12,587 bases of DNA. Origin: Candidatus Limnocylindria bacterium (GTDB taxonomy: Bacteria > Chloroflexota > Limnocylindria > QHBO01). Both the position numbers and the translations under genes were made by a program. The stretch is taken from assembly GCA_030146365.1 (NCBI GenBank), contig JASLBU010000179.1:1-12587 (forward strand), in the 5' to 3' direction. This document shows, piece after piece, positions 7,775-12,587 of this stretch. The notes under the pieces are model-generated. The model saw only the letters and a list, made by a program, of their open reading frames with translations. It was not told the origin of the DNA and ran no database searches. Each line of letters starts with the position of its first letter. The first letter of the stretch is position 1.

Positions 7775-8506
7775 ATGTCATTCCTGAGACGCAAGAAGCC
7801 GCAGGCCGCCCCGCCGCCGCCCCCGACGCCCATGCACGAGGAGGTGAAGGCGCAGGAGTATCTGCTGCGGCTGGCGTACGTCGCGCGGAGCAGCGACGGG
7901 CTGCGGCTCCCCGCCGATCCAGACGCCGCATCGGCGATCGCGGGGATCGTCGAGCCCTTGAGCCGGACGCCGGTTGAGGTGGTCGAGCCCCTTCCCGTCG
8001 AGTACTCCGACGCGTCACCGGCAATGGAGCGCTTCAACGAGGTGCAGCAGTGGGTCCTCGCCCGGCGGGAGGTGGGACCGATCGCTCGCCACGGCCTCTA
8101 CGTGCTGGAGCTCACGGATGCGCTCGACATGACGGTCGACACCTTCTACTGCGGCCTCCTCCACGGAGACACCGACACGAGCGGCTACCCGGACTACAAC
8201 GCCATCGTGGGCGGCCTGGCCTCGCACTGGGACGAGCTGTCCGGGGAGCTCATCGTGCGGGCGGTGGTCGGCTGGGGGGGCAAGGGCCTGCGCGGCGACA
8301 CCGAGCGCATCGGGCAGAAGCTGCTCAGCTCGCTCTATCAGCAGGTGGTGGCCTCCGGCTACAGCCTCGGAGAAGCGGAGCAGGCACGGCTGCCATCCAT
8401 CGGCGGCCGCTCCGGTCTCACCTGCGCGCACTGCGGCTACGAGGCGGGGAGCGCCAGCGCCTTCTACTGCCCGAAGTGCGGGATGCGCATGTCACGCGGG
8501 GCCTGA
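7775..8506 (+). CDS. Hypothetical protein with C-terminal zinc ribbon
   Basis: I do not recognise the main domain of this 243-residue protein. It opens with a basic patch (MSFLRRKKPQ) and a Pro run (13-17). A soluble, mainly helical domain of about 180 residues follows, whose distinctive stretches are ARHGLYVLELTDALDMTVDTF (105-124), GDTDTSGYPDYNAIVGGL (131-148) and VVGWGGKGLRGDTERIGQKL (164-183). The end is a clear zinc ribbon: Cys217-x2-Cys220, then Cys232-x2-Cys235 (CAHCG and CPKCG). No signal peptide or membrane helix is visible. A GAGAGG (7754-7759) lies about 15 bases before the ATG, a loose spacing. It has its own extended -10 promoter and precedes the CpaE-like ATPase by 123 bases. 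The ribbon suggests protein or nucleic-acid contact, but nothing more can be assigned. Confidence 0.85.
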   Translation: MSFLRRKKPQAAPPPPPTPMHEEVKAQEYLLRLAYVARSSDGLRLPADPDAASAIAGIVEPLSRTPVEVVEPLPVEYSDASPAMERFNEVQQWVLARREVGPIARHGLYVLELTDALDMTVDTFYCGLLHGDTDTSGYPDYNAIVGGLASHWDELSGELIVRAVVGWGGKGLRGDTERIGQKLLSSLYQQVVASGYSLGEAEQARLPSIGGRSGLTCAHCGYEAGSASAFYCPKCGMRMSRGA

Positions 8507-8522
8507 TCGGCCCAGTACCTTC

Positions 8523-8562
8523 GGCGTCGGCGTCCCCATGCCGAGTCCCATTGTCCGACGCC
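8523..8562. repeat. Inverted repeat in the leader of the CpaE-like gene
   Basis: GGCGTCGG (8523-8530) and CCGACGCC (8555-8562) are perfect 8-bp complements separated by 24 bases. They lie between the 243-residue gene and the CpaE-like gene, right after a weak -10-like TACCTT (8516-8521) that is also followed by CGGCG. This could be an attenuating hairpin, a terminator of the upstream unit, or a protein-binding site. Confidence 0.3.
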
Positions 8563-8629
8563 CGCTCCGCCCGGAGACTGTGCCTGTCCCTCACTGCGGA
8601 CACCGCACCGCACCACCATAGGAAGGGCC

Positions 8630-9835
8630 ATGGAGCGACCCAAGATCCTGATCGCCGTCGGCGGCGACTTCCAGAGCTACGTTGAGGCGCTCGCGCGCGC
8701 CGGGTTCGAGGTGATGCTGCCGGCCGCCATGACCAACGCGCGGCCGGACCTTGCCGTGATCGACTGCGACTTCGACGCAGCCATCGTGGCGACCGCAACC
8801 GCCTCGCTCGGGGTCGAGCCGGCCGTCCCGACGCTCCTGCTCGTCGGCGGCAACAGCGATATTCCTGAGGGTGTCGGCAGCCGCGTCGCGGAGGTGGCGC
8901 TCAAGCCGCTGCCGCCCGAGGCGCTCGTCTATCGACTCCAGGCACTTCTCATCCGCACCGGCCGCCACCTGCCCGTTGAGTCCAGCGCCTGGGCGGACGA
9001 GGGCTCGATGGCGGCGACCTCCCTCGCGGGTGAGGGCCACGTCGTGAGCGTCTTCGCGCCAAAGGGGGGCGTCGGCAAGACCACGATCTCGGTGAACATG
9101 GCGGTCGCGCTGCGACAGCAGTCGCGGGCCGAGGTGCTGCTGTTCGATGCGGACGTCGGCGTCGGCAACGTGTCGTCGGTGCTCGACGTGCCGGACCGAA
9201 TGGGGCTCGCCGATCTGGCGGACAGCCCGCCGGAGGAATGGACCGACGCGGCCTTCGAATCGGCCGTCAGCACGCACGCCGCATCCGGCGTACGCGTCCT
9301 GACGTGGGGGACTGATCCGGCGCAGTCCGAGCGCGTGACCGTCGACCTCCTGCTCGCGGCGCTGCGCTGGGGGCGCGCGCATCATTCGTTCGTCATCGTC
9401 GACAACCATCCCGGATACGACGACCGCACGATGGCGATGCTCGCCGTCGCCAACGAGATCTTCCTCGTTGTCACGCCCGAGGTGGGTGCCATCCGCAACA
9501 GCTCGCAGTTCCTTCAGCTTGCGCGTGAGCTCGGCCTGGGCGGCGTCGTGCGCGTGATCGTCAACCGGGCGAACCACGGCATCCGGCTGGCCGACATGGA
9601 GGCGTCGCTGGGGCTCCCGGTTGCGGCCACCGTCGTGAGCAACGGCCCCAAGGCGGTCATTGCCTCGAACGAGGGACAGCCGATCATCACCAAGTTCCCG
9701 CGCGAGAAGATCTCGGACGATCTCCACCGCGTCGCCAGGCTCGTGACGGAGCCACAGGGTGCTGGTGCCGTCCCGCAGGCCGCCGCCGGCCGCCGCTGGT
9801 GGGCCCGAATCGGTGCGCGTCCGACCCACGCCTGA
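8630..9835 (+). CDS. CpaE-like ParA/MinD-family ATPase with N-terminal pseudo-receiver
   Basis: The protein has 401 residues in two domains. Residues 1-110 have a response-regulator-like fold: PKILIAVGG, VIDCDFD with Asp45 or Asp47 near the phospho-acceptor position, and LKPLPPEALVYRLQAL with the conserved Lys92-Pro. The acidic pair normally found after strand 1 is absent (GGD instead), so phosphorylation is doubtful. Residues 137-375 are a deviant Walker A ATPase: KGGVGKTT (145-152), Walker A' LLFDADVGVGN (170-180) and Walker B VIVDNHPG (255-262). This architecture is that of CpaE, which positions Flp/Tad pilus machinery, and of related localisation ATPases. No cpaB, cpaF or tad gene is in the window. 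The ATG is 3 bases after an AGGAAGG stretch (AGGA at 8620-8623 is better spaced). The C-terminus ends in a basic, Trp-containing tail (RRWWARIGAR) that might touch the membrane. Confidence 0.85.
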   Translation: MERPKILIAVGGDFQSYVEALARAGFEVMLPAAMTNARPDLAVIDCDFDAAIVATATASLGVEPAVPTLLLVGGNSDIPEGVGSRVAEVALKPLPPEALVYRLQALLIRTGRHLPVESSAWADEGSMAATSLAGEGHVVSVFAPKGGVGKTTISVNMAVALRQQSRAEVLLFDADVGVGNVSSVLDVPDRMGLADLADSPPEEWTDAAFESAVSTHAASGVRVLTWGTDPAQSERVTVDLLLAALRWGRAHHSFVIVDNHPGYDDRTMAMLAVANEIFLVVTPEVGAIRNSSQFLQLARELGLGGVVRVIVNRANHGIRLADMEASLGLPVAATVVSNGPKAVIASNEGQPIITKFPREKISDDLHRVARLVTEPQGAGAVPQAAAGRRWWARIGARPTHA

Positions 9836-10143
9836 TCTACCGGTTCCTCGGCCCGTCCTCTGCCCTCGCCCTCGCCATCGATGTATCGAGATCCATGCGA
9901 GGGATCGCCCCTTCGCGTGCTGATCTCACGATGTTCCGAGGCACCGACCGCATGAGGTGATGTCGGGCGGGGCCTTCGTGCGTCCCCGCTCGCGATGGAT
10001 GGCGAGAACGTCACGCCCGACCGCAGTCCCGTGACGCCGTCGCGATGGTGTCGTGACCAGCGGCGAGCGCCCCCTCGGGGCTCCCGGCCGAGCGTCGGGG
10101 CGCGTTGCACGCTGTGGCGCTCGTGCGCGATGATGCCGGCGCC
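9836..10143. other. Structured intergenic region before the FmdB-type gene
   Basis: The 308 bases contain no convincing gene. They contain CGTCACG (10009-10015) facing CGTGACG (10030-10036), and the 9-base direct repeat TCGCGATGG (9990-9998 and 10040-10048). A short GC hairpin (CCCC/GGGG flanked by GAG/CTC, 10065-10083) follows. These suggest a long structured 5' leader or a small RNA, but the region matches no riboswitch class known to me. No good -10 is seen close to the FmdB-type start. Confidence 0.35.
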
Positions 10144-10506
10144 GTGCCGACCTACGACTACCAGTGCCGCGACTGCGGAAACGTCATCGAAGTGATCCAC
10201 GCGATGAGCGCGGACGGCCCAGCCGTGTGCGAGCTCTGTGGCGGCAGCCTTCGGCGTGTCATCCACGCGGCCGGCATCATCTTCAAGGGCTCCGGCTTCT
10301 ACCGGACCGATAGCCGCCGGGAGAGCGGCGCCACGTCCGCCTCCACCGCAAGCAGCGCCTCGAACGGTGGCGAGTCGAGCGGTGGCACCTCCGCTGGCAG
10401 CGATTCGGGCAGCGGCCCTGGAGAGGGAGCGAAGCCGAAGGCCACTCCATCTTCAGACGGCGCGAGCTCCTCGAAGAAGACGGAGTCCTCCACGCCCTCC
10501 GACTAG
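10144..10506 (+). CDS. FmdB-type zinc-ribbon protein
   Basis: Small protein of 120 residues whose N-terminus MPTYDYQCRDCG is diagnostic of the FmdB (CxxC_CxxC_SSSS) family. The zinc ligands are Cys8, Cys11, Cys29 and Cys32, and the domain ends with the family-typical RRVIHAAGIIFKGSGFYRTDSR (37-58). Residues 59-120 are a low-complexity Ser/Gly/Thr tail, as in many members. The family is named after a putative regulator in formamidase/amidase operons, but most members have no known role. GTG 10144 is preferred because homologues begin at MPTYDY. Upstream in-frame TTG 10105, GTG 10114 and GTG 10123 would add 7-13 unconserved residues. No clear Shine-Dalgarno sequence precedes any of them. It converges on the 581-residue gene with an 11-base gap. 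Confidence 0.9.
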   Translation: MPTYDYQCRDCGNVIEVIHAMSADGPAVCELCGGSLRRVIHAAGIIFKGSGFYRTDSRRESGATSASTASSASNGGESSGGTSAGSDSGSGPGEGAKPKATPSSDGASSSKKTESSTPSD

Positions 10507-10517
10507 GGGCCCTACTT

Positions 10518-12263
10518 TCAGGCCGATTGCGCCTGCCGCGTGCCGCACCGGCGGCAGAACCGCGCATTGGCCGACAGGGAGAGGCCGCACTGGCCGCAGT
10601 TCTGAACGCCGATGTTCGCTGCGGCACCTGCCACCTCTCGGGCGGATGCCTCCCAGAACCCGCTGCCACCGGCGCGGGCCGCGATCTCGCCTCCGCCGGG
10701 CGCGCCGCGTGACCGATACGGCATCACGACCGGACGCTCAGGTGTGACGGGACCCTGGCCGGGGTCGCCGAGCCCGAGGAGGTCCAGCTGAGCGCGGCGG
10801 GCCGCCACTTCGGGCGAGTCCTGCTCGGCTGCGAGCGGTGCCGTGGTCGGCTCGGGGACCGGGCGATCGGGCAATCGGAGGATCGTCTCGCGGATGGGCG
10901 CGATGCGGATGGGGGCGGGCCGCGGCGTGCGGGTTTCGGGCAGCGGTTCGGCAGCCGCGGCAATGCTGTCGGGCTCCGGTTCCGGCTCGCGCTCCGCCGC
11001 GATTGGCTCCGGCTCCGGCTCCGCCTCCGCGACCACCGGCTCCAGCTCCGGCTCCGCCTCCGCGACCACCGGCTCCGGCGCCATCTCGGCCGCCGCCGGC
11101 TCATCCGGCGCCTGCTCGGCGACGACCGGTTCGGCTTCAGGCTCCACCTCCGCGACGACCGGTTCGGCATCGAGCTCGACCTCCGAGACGATCGGCTCGG
11201 GCTCGGGCTCCGCGCGCAGGAGGTGACCCTCAGGGACGTCATCGTCCCAGGCAAGCACGCGGAGAATGCGCGGCGGAGGCTCTTCGGCGAGCACGGGCTC
11301 GACCGGCTCGGCCGGGACGTCTGGCCACGCAGGCTCCGCTGCGGGCGTGAATTCGGCGGCGATCGGCTCGGGCTCGGCTTCGAAGTCGGCCACGACCGGT
11401 TCGATATCCGCGACGGCTGGCTCGAATTCCGGCACGACCTCCGCGACGACCCGCTCGGGCTCCGGCTCCACGTGGGCGGCAACAGGCTCAGCATCGGGCT
11501 CGGCTTCGGCCTCCGCGGCCGGCTCGTCGATGTCGATCTCGGCCAGGAGCGGCTCGTCCGGGTGCACGTCGGCCGTCGCCGCTTCCTGCCAAGATGGCCC
11601 GGCATCGGCGGCGATCGGCTCGTCCCACGCGGGCTCTGCGACCGCGTCGGCGGCGACCGGCTCGTTGAACGGCGTCCGCCACGGCGAGTCCTCCGCGGGA
11701 TCCCCGGCGGGAGTGCCTTCACCCCACCGCGCGAGGTCGTCGGCGACCGGCCAGGCATCGGCGCTGCCCGCCGTGGCGGGGGATTCCGCGGCTGGGGCGT
11801 CGACCGTCGGCCATGCTTCCGCCCCGAGGCGACGCTGGAGGTCGGCATCCGACAGCTCAGGGACCGCATCGACGAGCGGGGCCTCGGCAACCGCCTGGGC
11901 ACCGCCGGCGTTCAGCGAGGCGGCCAGGCGCTCGGCGAGGTCGTCGGTGCCGGGGATGGGGGCGCATGACCGACATCGGCCCTCCCCGTCGTTCCAGCAG
12001 TTCAGGCAGGTGTACTGGCGGCAGCTGATGCAGAAGTTGAACGACTCGTGGAACGCCTCCAGCTGCGCGGAGGCGAGCTGGTCCTCCTCCGTGCGCATGG
12101 CATCGCCGATGGCATCGGACAGGGCATCCTGGCTGGTGAGGTAGTTCTTCAGTCCACCGAACAGCCCCCGCGTCTTGCGCAGGGGATTCAGCCGGGTCGG
12201 CGCCTTGAACTCATAGCGCGTCCCGCAGCGTTCGCAGAATGACTCGGTGAGCGTCTCTACCAA
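10518..12263 (-). CDS. Hypothetical acidic repeat protein with zinc modules at both ends
   Basis: I do not recognise this 581-residue protein as a whole. The N-terminus has Cys10-x2-Cys13 (FCERCGTRYEF) paired across a helical insert with Cys78-x2-Cys81. It also has Cys86-x2-Cys89 and Cys97-x2-Cys100 (CLNCW...CRSC), giving two zinc sites within the first 100 residues. Residues 125-240 are Ala/Asp/Pro/Trp rich. Residues about 242-431 are acidic repeats on an approximately 11-residue period (variants of EPVVAEAEPEP). Residues 550-576 are a zinc ribbon, Cys556-x2-Cys559 and Cys570-x2-Cys573 (CGQCG, CRRCG). No signal or membrane segment is seen, so it is probably cytoplasmic: two zinc heads on a long flexible, strongly acidic rod. 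The start is TTG 12263, with GGGAG 12 bases upstream. It diverges from the fhaA-like gene and converges on the FmdB gene. Confidence 0.85.
   Translation of the reverse strand: MVETLTESFCERCGTRYEFKAPTRLNPLRKTRGLFGGLKNYLTSQDALSDAIGDAMRTEEDQLASAQLEAFHESFNFCISCRQYTCLNCWNDGEGRCRSCAPIPGTDDLAERLAASLNAGGAQAVAEAPLVDAVPELSDADLQRRLGAEAWPTVDAPAAESPATAGSADAWPVADDLARWGEGTPAGDPAEDSPWRTPFNEPVAADAVAEPAWDEPIAADAGPSWQEAATADVHPDEPLLAEIDIDEPAAEAEAEPDAEPVAAHVEPEPERVVAEVVPEFEPAVADIEPVVADFEAEPEPIAAEFTPAAEPAWPDVPAEPVEPVLAEEPPPRILRVLAWDDDVPEGHLLRAEPEPEPIVSEVELDAEPVVAEVEPEAEPVVAEQAPDEPAAAEMAPEPVVAEAEPELEPVVAEAEPEPEPIAAEREPEPEPDSIAAAAEPLPETRTPRPAPIRIAPIRETILRLPDRPVPEPTTAPLAAEQDSPEVAARRAQLDLLGLGDPGQGPVTPERPVVMPYRSRGAPGGGEIAARAGGSGFWEASAREVAGAAANIGVQNCGQCGLSLSANARFCRRCGTRQAQSA
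10969..11540 (-). repeat. Imperfect 33-bp tandem repeats encoding the acidic linker
   Basis: The coding DNA repeats with a period of about 33 bases (11 residues). The best-preserved pair is an exact 32-base match at 11012-11043 and 11045-11076. At protein level the EP start of the unit recurs at Pro368/379 and Pro398/409/420/431, with shorter units between, showing small in-frame gains and losses. Such arrays tend to vary in copy number between strains. Confidence 0.8.
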
Positions 12264-12305
12264 TGGTGTTCCCGTCTCCCGAGGGGGAGATCCGAAGGGC
12301 CTCGT

Positions 12306-12318
12306 TTCGGGGCCCGAA
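12306..12318. promoter_or_regulatory. Possible operator palindrome at the 581-residue gene promoter
   Basis: TTCGGG-G-CCCGAA is a perfect 6-bp palindrome around a central base. It lies directly downstream of the minus-strand -10 and covers the expected transcription start near 12311, a typical place for a repressor site or an initial RNA hairpin. The evidence is positional only. Confidence 0.3.
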
Positions 12319-12323
12319 GTATA
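12318..12323 (-). promoter_or_regulatory. -10 box for the 581-residue zinc-module gene
   Basis: The minus strand reads TATACT, 54 bases before the TTG start, giving a leader of roughly 48 bases. No convincing -35 is present 16-18 bases upstream. Confidence 0.4.
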
Positions 12324-12388
12324 TCCACCGCGTCCAGCCGGACCCTATGGCCGCATCGGTTCCAGGAGGCGGCCGTTCGTACCCCGCG

Positions 12389-12397
12389 TGCTAGCAT
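12389..12397 (+). promoter_or_regulatory. Extended -10 promoter of the fhaA-like gene (leaderless)
   Basis: TG-C-TAGCAT followed by CGGCGACG runs straight into the ATG at 12406, leaving 8 bases between the -10 and the start codon. The transcript should begin at or within a few bases of the start codon. The only AGGAGG (12364-12369) lies upstream of the promoter and cannot be in the mRNA. Confidence 0.5.
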
Positions 12398-12405
12398 CGG
12401 CGACG

Positions 12406-12587
12406 ATGGGCATCCTGTCGCGCGTCGAGGCGTTCCTCGAACGCTTCCTCGAGGCTCCGGCCGGACGGCTCGGGGCGTCGATCCAGCCGGTGAGCCTGGC
12501 GAAGCGCATCGAGCGGGCGATGGACACCAACAAGACGTACGCCGACGTCGGGGTCATCGTGCCCAACCAGTACGACCTCCACCTGCA
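12406..12587 (+). CDS. fhaA: FhaA-like DUF3662 protein, N-terminal fragment (3' end outside window)
   Basis: The first 60 residues begin MGILSRVEAFLERFLE, then GASIQPVSLAKRIERAMDTN and ADVGVIVPNQYDLHL. This is the start of the DUF3662 domain found at the N-terminus of FhaA-type proteins (compare the family pattern MGxLxRFExxLE, then QPVEIAxxLxREMD, then VPNxYxVxLS). In mycobacteria FhaA has a C-terminal FHA domain that binds phosphothreonine and takes part in peptidoglycan and cell-division control. Its gene is usually followed there by fhaB, a PP2C phosphatase, rodA, a penicillin-binding protein and pknB. The FHA domain itself would lie beyond the window. ATG 12406 is chosen from the family start; an in-frame GTG at 12388 overlaps the promoter and is less likely. 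It is probably translated from a leaderless mRNA. Confidence 0.85.
   Translation, partial: MGILSRVEAFLERFLEAPAGRLGASIQPVSLAKRIERAMDTNKTYADVGVIVPNQYDLHL

Noticed and set aside
8591..9829. 412-residue minus-strand open frame
   Set aside because: It mirrors the CpaE-like gene almost exactly, with His/Arg/Asp-rich composition typical of antisense frames in high-GC DNA.
10105..10143. TTG start adding 13 residues to the FmdB-type protein
   Set aside because: The family starts at MPTYDY, and the added residues are unconserved.
10505..10513. Short GGGCCC palindrome between the convergent FmdB and 581-residue genes as a terminator
   Set aside because: The arms are too short, there is no loop and no U-run, so I do not call it.
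10969..11540. CRISPR-like or non-coding repeat array
   Set aside because: The repeats are in-frame, 33 bp, without unique spacers, and continuous with a coding gene.
10724..11902. Alternative-frame open frames (both strands) through the repeat region
   Set aside because: They are Ser/Arg-rich or Gly/Ser-rich by-products of the Glu/Pro/Ala repeat DNA. Only the 581-residue frame has zinc motifs at its ends.

Overview
The window is GC-rich bacterial chromosome with densely packed genes and mixed ATG, GTG and TTG starts. The order tig-clpP-clpX with valS nearby recalls Actinomycetota. However, a single clpP, a DUF3662 (FhaA-type) gene, a CpaE-like ATPase, a valine T-box leader and TGnTAnnnT extended -10 promoters fit a high-GC Chloroflexota (for example a Limnocylindria-like lineage) at least as well. 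I favour Chloroflexota with modest confidence, Actinomycetota second; no rRNA or tRNA is present to settle it.

Region 1 (1-2805, + strand) is a protein quality-control operon: the 3' end of trigger factor, then ClpP, ClpX and a small DinB-fold protein. The genes abut or lie within 47 bases of each other. Region 2 (2802-3449, - strand) is a compact MscS-type channel that converges on the DinB gene; both stop codons share one CTAG. A divergent promoter region separates it from a 373-residue coiled-coil protein of unknown function (3597-4718). Region 3 (4753-7682) is valS behind a complete T-box leader. Its features are an extended -10, Stem I with AGTA/GAA motif and GUC (valine) specifier, the AAGGTGGTACCACG T-box, and a competing hairpin without a U-tract. 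Uncharged tRNA-Val should therefore switch on valyl-tRNA synthetase.

Region 4 (7725-12587) is less ordinary. It holds a 243-residue protein ending in a zinc ribbon, a CpaE/MinD-type ATPase with a degenerate receiver domain, a structured 308-base gap and an FmdB-type zinc ribbon. A 581-residue protein follows on the - strand, with zinc-binding modules at both ends joined by a long acidic repeat linker. Last, divergent from it, comes the start of an FhaA-like gene that runs off the window. Three separate zinc-ribbon proteins sit beside a ParA-family ATPase and a probable FHA phosphopeptide-binding protein. They may act together, possibly at the cell envelope, but no homologue assigns a function.

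An extended -10 motif recurs: TGCTACCAT, TGATAGACT, TGCTAGAAT and TGCTAGCAT. In two cases (the MscS-type gene and fhaA) it ends only 7 or 8 bases before an ATG that has no Shine-Dalgarno sequence, so these transcripts are probably leaderless. I see no insertion sequence, phage gene, CRISPR array, tRNA or rRNA.
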